From Tribonema minus (lineage: Eukaryota; Sar; Xanthophyceae; Tribonematales; Tribonemataceae): a stretch of 64,000 bases of DNA. The notes below the pieces were generated by a model. It saw only the letters and a program-made list of their open reading frames with translations, was not told where the DNA came from and made no database searches. Location of the stretch: assembly GCA_017506865.1 (NCBI GenBank), contig JAFCMP010000002.1, positions 806,001 through 870,000 on the forward strand, in the 5' to 3' direction. The position numbers and the translations under genes were made by a program. Positions 43,509 through 54,100 of this stretch are shown in pieces (position 1 is the stretch's first letter; every line of letters starts with the position of its first letter).

Positions 43509-43743
43509 GGTTGTCGTTGCGACACTTTCAGACTGTCATACGACATGTAGATTCCTTACACTGTCAGCTAGATGCCAATCATCTGGGCTTTTTCGCGCCC
43601 TGAGCGAGAATTAATAAAAAGTACAGGTAGTTGTCGTTGCGACACTTTCAGACTGTCATACGACATGTAGATTCCTTACAGCTAGATGCCAATCATCTGG
43701 GCTTTTTCGCGCCCCGAGCGAGAATTAATAAAAAGTACAGGTA
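43509..43743 (+). repeat. LINE-2 3' UTR tandem pair
   Basis: Two copies (120-bp offset) of TTGTCGTTGCGACACTTTCA ... CGAGAATTAATAAAAAGTAC. Each ends with a potential stem (TTTTTCGCGCCC .. GAGCGAGAA) followed by an A-rich tail. Confidence 0.85.
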
Positions 43744-43769
43744 GTATCAAAATGCATTTTATTGGCATC

Positions 43770-44200
43770 ATCTGGGTGCACAGTTGGTAAACCACGGGGA
43801 AAGCTTGGACACCAGCTATATTTAATTTACACTACTTGCTGCACCTGCTATGCTCTTCCTCCGAGTCGTATTATCATATTATTATGTGGGCAGTGATGCC
43901 TTCTTTGTATGCATGCATGTGCAGCGAAAATAAATAACATGCGTTAACACCTCGACGTTCCATACTTTCCAGTGTAACTGTGCTTCATTGCACTCACACC
44001 TACTCAGTCCCTACTTAGTCTGGAGGTTCAATGTAAGTTACGAGTAGTATATGTTTGTAAATCATGGGCCCCGCAAGGTTCCTATTGACACTAGTCTAGT
44101 AATTGGTGCTTATATATGCAACCTAAGTTGAACATCATGATTACATGCACGATGTCACTTGGCAACAAAAAAGCACCCACTGGCATATGATTGTGATGGC
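43770..44200. repeat. Spacer block shared between array units
   Basis: CATCTGGGTGCACAGTTG, CACGGGGAAAGCTTGGACAC, GCTATGCTCTTCCTC and ACTTTCCAGTGTAACT recur at 11840-12440, and in part at 14520-14690. This places the C-B and B-A spacers as copies of one another. No coding potential is seen. Confidence 0.75.
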
Positions 44201-44989
44201 ACTTATGGTTCGTGGAGAGAGAGGACACAAGGGCACGTGACAGTTGAAAGACATGGTAATCAGTGAGTGTCTCGCTTGATATTGTGAGACTCGGTACTTG
44301 CTGCATGCCAAGGCCGCATAGGCCTGTCAAAATAAACTTCAAGACTGAGTACAGCGTCTGGGGCCCGCTGGCAGCAGCTGAGCTGGGCGCAATTGAGAGG
44401 GCCGGCTTCAGCCCCGCTCTTGTGATGAAGCAGTCACTGTGCTGCTGTGCTTGTGATGCCGTAGTAAAAGCCTCTGGACCCATGCGATGAAGTAAGCCTA
44501 AAGCACATGACACTCAGACAGCCTGGTGACAAATTGCTCAACCATCTGGTGTCTGGTGCATATTCAATTTGTTCGCCTATGAGTTAGAGAGTCCAAAACC
44601 TTGTGAAATATATCCCCAAGGATTAAATTTTCTCCACAGCTATACTCGGCGCCTACATAAAAAAATGCAACGCAGATAGCATCTCTCAGCTACTGCTGCG
44701 ACAAAAACTTCTCGATGTCCTTGAGCGGAGGGCGTGCTATCCCGAGCAACACCTCCCGCTCCGTCACCAGCCTGAGACTGGTGACTGGTTCAGAGCACGT
44801 GCCCATGCTACACCCCCCATCCCACTGCCACTGCCACAAGAAGCGCAGGCTCCACCGTAGGTACCTCTGAATCCTGGAGCCCATCATGACCAGCTCGCCG
44901 CAGCCGCTGGCCAGAATCCAGCGGTACAACTGCGCCCCGCCAACTTCAAATTGAACTGCAAATCTATAATCCTATCAACTTCACGTTGA
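44091..44989 (-). other. Conserved 3' flank of gene C
   Basis: Counterpart of 19412-20199. Contains the short open segment 44690-44929 and a second shared block around 44390-44470. No independent gene is supported. Confidence 0.45.
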
Positions 44990-44996
44990 GGTGCAT

Positions 44997-45122
44997 CTAG
45001 GTGCGGGCCGGCGCCACGCGCGGCGTGGGGCGCAGGACCTGGTCGCTGTTCCAGATGATGGTACCGTCGCGGCGCGCACCGCAGACGGCAGGGTCGAAGG
45101 CGTCCGCCCTGGTGTAGTCCAC
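44997..45122 (-). CDS. Gene C exon 13, second tandem copy
   Basis: Starts 154 bp downstream of the first copy and is open to its own TAG. It differs by few codons (VDYTRADAF; ends APART). It keeps the acceptor, so it could be an alternative last exon or simply sit in the 3' UTR. Confidence 0.7.
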   Translation of the reverse strand: MDYTRADAFDPAVCGARRDGTIIWNSDQVLRPTPRVAPART

Positions 45123-48100
45123 CTGCGGCAGCGCTCAGCAAGGGGGGCATCTAGGCGCGGGCCGGCGCCACGCGCGGCGTGGGGCGCAGGACCTGGTCGC
45201 TGTTCCAGATGATGGTACCGTCGCGGCGCGCACCGCAGACGGCAGGGTCGAAGGCGTCCGCCTTGGTGTAGTCCACCTGCGGCAGCGCTCAGCAAGGGGG
45301 GCGCACATACTTTTGGTCAGTGCAAGAGATCATCAATGATTGTGCAGCGACATGCAAAGTGCGCACGGTCTCTGAAGCGCGCAGTTTCGCTGGAACTCAT
45401 GGACGGGTCCGTGAAGGGCTCCAGCAACTTGAAGCTTTAGGCGAGATGTCAGGTGCGCGCACGCAGTGCACTGGCAGCCAGATCATCATGATTGATCTGC
45501 GCTATAGAATACTGGTGCTATCTTCATGTGCATGTGACATGATCATGATTCTACTCCCCCTCGTACTCTACTGGTAGAGCGAATGATGGGGTCTTTCGAG
45601 CATGTGCCGCAGGAGGCAGGCGGGCGGTACTATGCATTGCCTGCGGTTGCCTCCGCTGGCAGCAGCGGTCGCCAGCGACCAGTGCGCCATCTTGCACGCC
45701 ATGGCATCAGCGACCATTAGAACTCAGCGCAACGCATTTATAATCTAGAAGTCGGTTGTGTGGTGGCGTACAATAAGCTAGTCACACAATGCGCATTGCC
45801 AATGGGATCCCCCGCGGAACACTGCTCCGGTGCAAGACCTGACGCACAGACGCTGCGTAGTACTCTCACTTGATACTCCTATTAGTAATTACTTGTGTTG
45901 ATACTCCAAATTATTTGTGTTGCTGCGATGTGTATGGACCGCTCTCGGGATCCTGCTGACTCAATACACGCAAATGCAACTGCTTCTGCTTGTACTAGTA
46001 GTGTTGCTGCTGCTGCTGCTGCTGCAATAAAGCCTGTTGCACGATGTTGAAAACTGTGAACCGCTGTCCAGCGGCGATGTAGTGCGCTGAGCTTGTGTGA
46101 CGTGTGTTGCTGCTGTGACTGCTGCTTGTGCGACAAGGCCGTTGCAGTGGCAGGCACTAAGGGTTAGAGTTAGGGTTTCATTTTCACCTCGTAGCCAAGG
46201 TCCTGCAAGCCTCCACTGTAGAGCACACATGACAACAGAACGCAGTTCAGCGGCGCAGTTAGAACGGGAACTTATGTAGTGACTCATCGGATAGCGGTAG
46301 ACAGTGTGGTAGTGGTAGCTGCAGTTGTATGGGGTAGGGATACGCTCAGGACGGCGGGGCAACTGGGCAAGCGAACCAAGGAATTTGTTGAAGAGCTGGC
46401 GATGTACTCTGCACTGTGCTCAGGCGGGGGGGGAGGAGCGCATGCACAGCCCGAGGCTTGCCAAGTGTCAGATCCTCACTGATGTGAGAATGTCGCTGGC
46501 ACAGGAGCTGGCGAAGTGCGTCACGGCGTACACACAAAGAGCGCAGTGCTGGACCTGCGCTGCAGCACAAGTGTTGGACCTCTTAGGGCACAATGCATAC
46601 TGGTCACCGGACTGCTGCATAGGAGTCAAGCCCCAGGAAGACACGACTCGGCGTCCCTTGAAGCCTTCGTGAACAAAAATCCTTCGCTTGTTTCCGCTTG
46701 AGGAGCGGATAATTTGTGAAACACACATTGTACTGAAAGCGATATCATATGCTTGGTTGCAGCTGTCACTAGGCATCTGATGCACTCATGGCCGCAGCTG
46801 CCAGCAAACACTGCGTAAAATCACAAGTCCATACGCACTTGAACCACGAGGCTGAAGGTGGGAGGGGAGGGAGAGGCCGTATGACAATGTCATTTAATGC
46901 GATTGCCAACAGGCATTGAGACACTGCGTTGCGAGCTCTATGTGGACCCTGGTAGCAAGCTGCACATTCATGGGTTGGGCGGTTTACACACCAAGCACGA
47001 TCTGACAACAAGCACAAGTTCAGGACGCTTGGCCCGACAGAACAGGCGGGACTCACATGGTGATGACGCTCAGCGGCGAGCCTGGGCCATCGAGGTAGCC
47101 TGTTGAAGATAGGGACGGACGGCATGCGCCGCATGCAGTGGCATATTAGCGTTGTTAGCGTGCACTGGGATGACAGATGCGTATTGGCAGCAGTGAGCAC
47201 CGGGACCACCTCAAGGTGGCAAGGGCCCGATTGGAGAGTTGAGCCCCCGAAAGTGTCAGCTGCTAGGCGCCACCTCAACATAAAGTTTAAGGGCAGCAGA
47301 GTTTGACTGCTTCGTATCAATTGTGATTGTGCCTGTGTCATTCAGATGTGCGTGCCAGGCGACAGGTGTCGTTGCAGTCGGATGAAGGTTTGGCACTGTT
47401 CATGAATGCACGGCGGTATTCATGAAACTACATCACATGAATTCATGAACAAGCACTTTGCGCACGGCGGGCGAGGTCCTCCTGTGGCTTGCCTAGCTGA
47501 GTGTACGCAATACTTGCTTTCAGCTGAGCTTGCGCATGCGTTGTGAGTACATGCATCGCACAGGCACCAGAGCTACATATATATTATCTAGCTTATTCGT
47601 AGGGTGTCTGCCCTCCAACGAGCGGAAGTAAAATAAAGTACTTTGCACGCCACAAAAAGCAAGTGTTGGAACCATCAAACATTCGCGCACGCCACAGAAA
47701 GCTTGCTCGCCACAAAAAGCAAGTGCTGGAACCATCAACCATCTGTGCACGCCATAGAGAGCAAGCGTTTGAAACATCCAACATCTGTGTTTTTCTGCGC
47801 CTTAAGCGAACATCAACGAAAGCTACGCGATCAGCAGCACTGTCACGCAGTGCAGTACACGGTGCGTTATGACTAAAGAGGACGCGCTGTGCTGTCAAGT
47901 GGTGCATCAGTCCCTGTGCGTGTGGCATTGCAACACCGTCAGACGCAGGTCATGACGTGCAATGACTTACAGCAGCGCTTCGTAAGCATGCATGCAGAAT
48001 GCGCACGCTGCTTACCGCTGCTGCACGCAGCATGTATGCACAGTGGCGTTGCAGCACTGTCAGATGCAGGTCATGACGTGCAATGACCTACACCAGAGCT

Positions 48101-51100
48101 TTTCGTAAGCATGCATGCAGAATGCGCACGCTGCTCCCTGCTGCGGCACACGGCACGTACAGTATACTGGTATAATAGGACTAGCGGATGCATGTAATGA
48201 CGCGCAGCTGCCTACAGCAGTGCTTTTTGTGGGCATGCATGTATAATGGTGCGCGCTGCTCACTGCTGCAGCACACTGCAATGTACAGTATGTATGGAGA
48301 CCTCACCTGTCATGAGCTCCGTGCACAGCTGGGTCTGCGTACGTGCATTGAATGCCAGCAGTTTGGCGAAAAAATGAGTTGCAGTTGGGTGCGGCATGAG
48401 GGCAGCAGCTGGGTGCTTGGCGTCTGCAACTGCCGGAAAGTTATCTGGCATAACCGGCCACCTTGCATCAACACTTGAAGTGCGATTGACGGCTTTGTGA
48501 GCATCCCGAGTACATTGAACGCTGCATCTACATCGGAGGCGACACATCTCTCTATGGAAAGTTGCAGAAGCAGCAGGAATCAGCACAAGGCGCGTCTGTT
48601 TTGAGCGCTTCTCACCAAACTTAAAGCTGCGCAAGTACTTTCGTCCTGCGCACTTCACTGGTCAACTTGGGGAAGACATTGCGTTCACTGATGCGCTTGA
48701 CACCTGCTGCGCATTGCGCGATCAGCAATCATCAGCTCAAGGCTTGTAGAGTCTATATGTAATCTTATCAATCTCAGCGCGCTTCTCCTGTTGAAGTTAA
48801 CAGCAGTCTCACACAGCGTGTAGATAATCAGCTTCATGACGAAAATGATAATTCACACGGTGGTGGACCACACGCTCACACCCATAGCCACGTGTACTGA
48901 CGCTGAAATAAGTGAATTAAAAAAAACAGGTATATATGATTGTGGTGGCTCGTCAGTGCTCAGCAAAGAGTAATCTTCAGCATCATGCAGGGCTGTCGCT
49001 ATCCTACCCCAATTGACGTACGCTGCTTGCAGCGGTTGATTGGGAGACTTGAACACCATCGTCTATATGCAACGGTACTTGAGGAGTGCACCGCCACCAC
49101 CCCGATGCTCATGCAGTGCCTTCAATTTATTCTCGCTCAGGGCGCGAAAAAGCTCATGCAGTACTTGGACCTGCCAGCACCCCCCCCCCCCCTCCCCCCG
49201 CCCCTCCAATGCACCCCTGTGAACACAAAGTATGGCCACTGCTGTGGTCAGAGGCTTAGGGCTAGGGTTAGGGTTAGGGCTAGGGTTAGGTGGTGATGCT
49301 CACCTCGTCCCAGTGACCACACGCAGTTCCAGGGCCGCCGTCCCTCTCTGCACGACAGGCGATGCAACATGAACAGAAAGCACGGGAGCGTCAACTTCAC
49401 AGGCAGACAGAAGATGACCATTGATCATCAGGGTCAGGGTGCGGTTACAGTTAGACCAATAGTCTGAAATGCTTGGCTGCTCTGACAGGCAGCATGCTGT
49501 GACAGCCAAAGTAGTCTGCTAGACATATCAAGCTGCATGGTGTTATGCAGGCAGACAGCAAGAGTGCAACAACATGGCACATTTCATCGAAGTTCGTGCA
49601 GTCATGTGCATGAAGTTAATTCCGCCACATGGTACTATGTCAAGCGAAAGGACAGACTCTTTGTGGCACTGACGATTAGTAGTAGCATGGCCTCAGTGCT
49701 CAACGAGATTTTGACTCCTATACGCGTCTCAGCGTCTGTTTCCCTGCGGCATCGACTCTGCTCGATTTTGCATCGCATCTTGCCGACTGCTCTGTACCCC
49801 TTGCAAGTTTTCCTCCTGAAGACTGTGTCGTATTCATCCGAGCTCTTTTGCGCCCCAAGTAAAACCCATGTGTGACTGCAGTTTGCTCTTCATGTGGAAC
49901 TTCAAGTGTCGCGCCGAAGCGCACCGCAATCTCACCTAGTTGAAGTTTCTCGATGCCCAGCTCCGCGGCCTTCACTGAAGCGTAGCACGTGCCGTTTCTG
50001 CCGTCATCGTAGAAAGCAGCACCGACTAATGAGGTGCTGGAGTCTGTCGTGAACGTGCTATCGGAGGACGTGTCGGTGCTGGCGAGGCGCCTCCTGGGCT
50101 TGCACTTGCCGCCGCAGGCGGCGGTGGCCGTGGGCCAGTACGTGCCGATGCCTGCGCAGCAGCGCTCAGCGTCGGTAACAACGCGCCATATTAGCATGCA
50201 TCAGGATGCTAGATGTGCACAGTGCTCAGCAGGAGGCGCCTCCTGGGCTCGCACACGCCGCCGCAGGAGGCGGCGGCCGTGGGCCAGTACGTGCCGATGC
50301 CTGCGCAGCGCTCAGCGAAGGTCACGCAGCACCTTATTAGCATGCATCAGGATGCTAGATGTGCACAGTGCTCAGCGTCGGTCACGCAGCGGCTTAATAG
50401 CGCACATCCGGATGCCAGACGTGCGTAGTGCTCAGCGTTGGTCACCAAGTGGCATACTGTATAAGCGCGCATCAGGATGCTAGATGTGCGCAGTTCTCAG
50501 CGTTGGTCACGAAGCGGCGCGTCTCAGCGCGCATCAGGATGCTAGATGTGTGCAGCGCCCAGCGTTGGTGACGAACCGGCACATGAGGCGTGCATCAGGA
50601 TGCAAGTCTGTTGATAGCGTGCGTAGTGGTCAGCGTCAGTCACCGAGCAGCAAAATATTGCGCATCAGGATGGCGGATGTAGGCGTGTTGTGGGCCTGAG
50701 CCAGTATGCACTGATGTCTGCACAGCACACAGAGGTGTCAGGATGTCACGAACTTCAAATTGAAGTGGCACATCAACGTGCATGTAGGTGATGGACATGT
50801 GCATTTTCGGGGAGGAGTGCGAGCAGGAGGCGCAGGTGAGCGTTGCCGCAAGGCGTGAGCAGTGCTCAGCGTCGGCCACAAAACAGCATATTAGCATGCT
50901 TTGGGAAGACAGCAGGCCTGCGCTGAGCTCAGCGTCAGTCATGAACTGGTAGCAAAGCGGCATATATCAATGGTGGCAGCAGGAGGATAGGTGCGTATGT
51001 GTGTGTGGGCAATCAGCAGATAGCCCTAACCCTAACCCTAACCCTAAGGTAGCTGTTGCCCAATGCCTGCGCTGCGCATCAGGCGTGTTGTTGCAGCGTT

Positions 51101-54100
51101 TGTTGCGATGCAGCGCAGTAGCATGCATCAGGAACCTAGCACGCAGAAGAGCTCTGCCAGAGGAGCCGTTGGCACGCGTGCCAGCAACACTTGACGCTTC
51201 TCCCAAAATGCTCAAAGCTGAACTTCAACTTGAGATCAGGTGACGCACCAGGATGTGGTCCGTCTCATGCAGCACGACATTGACGAAGGAACCGTCGGCA
51301 TTGAAGCCTGGCGCGTTGGCCTGGCACCTCATATACTCCACAGTTGAATTTCATGGTTGAGTCGGGTGACTCGCCCAGGATGTGGCCTATCTCGTTCAGC
51401 ACAATATCTCGAAGGTGCCACCGGCAACAACGTTGTCCGGCTGCATGACCTTGCACCTCGACTGTTTTAGATGTGAACCTGGTGTTTGAACTAGCTGACG
51501 TGCCTAGCGTGCATTTGCGTGGCCCGCAACATGCAGCGACGTCATAAACAAACGGTCGTCATCAGAGAGGGCGGCAAGCACTGTTCCAGAACCTCAACTC
51601 TTCACTGATTGGCAGCAGTTGAAGTGGGCGATTGACGTCGTGCACGCGACACGACTCACCCAGGACGTGGCCCATTTCGTGCAGCACAGCGTCAACGTAG
51701 CAGCCGTCGGCAATGAGACCCGCTGGCTGCACCACCTTACACCTAGACTCTGCAACGCCGTGTTTGAGCTGGCTGCTGCTCCTAGTACGGCATATGTACG
51801 TGGCCCGTCTGACGCACATGACAACACCAGGAATGCCCGTCGGAACTGAGGCGGCAGCACCCTCCCTGAACCTACGAAGTTCAACAGCTGAAGCTGACGT
51901 TTACGTTCAGCATCCGAAGGTGATGTTTAAGTTTGGTGCTGCAAGTTCCACGTGCCACCTTGGACCACGTTGACCAATCTATACGACTGCTGCATGTCAG
52001 CCAGTGACTGCACACCAAGACCATCACCTTCCCCTCCTTGTGCCCCCTGCTGGCTCCTGATTTTTGGCTTCATTTTGTGCCAAAATCGCCGAAAACTGTG
52101 CAGTCACCCAGGACGCGGCCCATCTCATGCAGCACTACGTCAACGAAGGAGCCATCGGCGATGAGGCTGGCCAGTTGCATGACCTTGCAGATAACTATAT
52201 GGACTGAATTAACAAGTAAACCTCATGTTTGAACTACTTAGCTGACGCGCGTAGTGCGCATGTATGTGGCCCGTCTCATGCACTTCAATGTCACAACAAA
52301 AAGCTGCCATCAATGAGCTTTTTCTACAGTTAAACTTGAAGTTTGAGTTGGGTGACTCACCCAGGACGTGGCCCATCTCGTGCAGCACGACGTCGACGAA
52401 GGAGCCATCGGCGATGAGCCTCTGAGACCTGGCCTGCTGCACATCCCTGCACCTTGACTGTTTTACAAGTGAACCTCATGTTTGAACTAGCTGACGCGCC
52501 TAACATGTGTTTGCGTGGCCCACCTCATGTAGCACGCCATCGGACGGACGTTGCCAGGGAGGGCGGCAGTATCACTGGAGAACCTCAACTTTTCAACAGT
52601 TGAAGTGGACAGTTGACGTCGCACGACTCACCCAGGACGTGGCCCATCTCGTGCAGCACGACGTCAACGAAGGAGCCATCGGCAATGAGACCTGCAACGT
52701 CATCCTCGTCAAACTCCATGATGCCGGAAATAGTCAGCTTTGAGTCGTCGCGGTTGTACACGGGGCCGGCCTGACCCAGGATTCTGCCTGGTCCATCTGT
52801 TCGCAGCGCAGGCGTGGGGCGGGGGGGGAGAGGGGGGTATGAATGGAACGAGCTCAGGCACCGGGAGGGGGGGGGGGGGACGGGGAGGGAGGGGGTATGA
52901 ATGGAACGGGCGCGCATGTACCACGAGCTGCGTCTGTGCAAGCGTGCGGACACGCAGGCGTGCAGGGGGGGGGCAGGGAGGCAGGTACGTATAGATTGAG
53001 CGCGCAAGCACTGCGTTTGCCTGTGCACGCATGCGGATATGTTTGCCTGCATTTGCACGCGGATGAGAGCGTGCGTACAGCGCGCTGGTGGAGGGGGAGA
53101 GGGGTATGTACATACCAGTAGGCATGAGCAGCACGGAGGGGTAGTTGAGAGGATGGTATGAGTGGAACGGGCGCGCATGTACCACGAGCTGCGTCTGCGC
53201 ATGCATGCGGGTGTGGATGTTTGCCTAGGCTGTGTTTGCACGCGGGCGAGAGCGTATGTGCTGGCGGGCTTGTGATCATGGAGGCTCAAAGGGAGGTCGG
53301 GGACTGGTGCCCTGTGTGCTCCTGAGGTTTAAGGTACCACCGTCTACTCCTATGCAGCAACCTAGTCTGTACTGCGCCGCAAGAGCTTGGACACTGGCGT
53401 TGCCACACAGCTCAGCACCCACGCTTCACATGTGCACGAGCGCCTGTACAACGGGCTGGTTGAGGGGAGAGGGATGCACAGACACGAGTAGCACACGCAC
53501 GCATGCCTGCGTACACAACCTGAACCTGCTGACCGCACCTGCGCGCTAACCCTAACCCGGGTATAGGCCTAGCCCTAACCCTATCCTACCCCTGCCCCCT
53601 ACCCCTGACCCTAACCCTAACCCTTACCCTAACCTCTAACCCTGACCCTAATGCTAGCCAGTGCGGCACAGTCAAACGCACCTGCACGTGCGCGCGTACA
53701 TGCCACTCATACCAACCTACCCCCTGTTTTTTCGCCTGCGCCGCCTGCAGACGGACCCGCAGCTAGATTGCAGTGTACATGCACGTCGCATAGTCTGGAG
53801 CGAGCGCAGGGGAGCGTTGCTGCAGCACCGGCCGCGCTGCACGCAGAGAAGGTCAGCCCACTGAAAGCTGCCAACATGACGCGTGTCTTGGCTGCACAAG
53901 TGACCCATGCCAGCAGCAGTGCTCATCCCGGGGCCCGCCATTGATATCGAAGCGCACTTTCCGCCATCAACTTCAGTAATAATGTCAGAAGGGTGTTTGG
54001 CACTGCAGCCCTCCGTACTCGCATGAATCGTGATATGTGTGTCATTGCACCTTGGGTACTGTGGACTGAGCATGTGGTCCGCTCATGATGCGTGTGCAAG

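Larger units (their letters stand above)
38090..43743 (+). mobile_element. LINE-2: full-length but defective non-LTR retrotransposon with restriction-like endonuclease
   Basis: Plus-strand LINE inserted upstream of gene B, opposite in direction to the peptidase genes. Order: C2H2 zinc finger and Cys pairs; a long Gly/Arg/Ser tract; RT with LDLKNAFNMV, QRGFKQGDPAAPMLF and AYMDDANV; a roughly 280-residue polyalanine-rich stretch; a CKLCGKSPGGTLHARLC knuckle; and an endonuclease with RRMDIVLPAD and MVDVTCFEAQ. Breaks are TAG at 39460, TAG at 41089, TGA at 42934, and frame changes near 39.96 and 40.53 kb. The 3' UTR is duplicated (120-bp period) and ends ATTAATAAAAAGTAC. The 5' boundary is estimated by comparison with the gene A promoter. 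Confidence 0.88.
44990..45298 (-). repeat. 154-bp tandem duplication of gene C last exon
   Basis: Two nearly identical 154-bp units, each with acceptor, whole terminal exon and stop. Genes B and (as far as seen) A show no such copy, so the event is specific to gene C and young. Confidence 0.9.

Noticed and set aside
38090-43743. LTR retroelement or virus-like element
   Set aside because: No long terminal repeats, integrase, protease or capsid-like segment seen; RT and endonuclease motifs are of non-LTR type.
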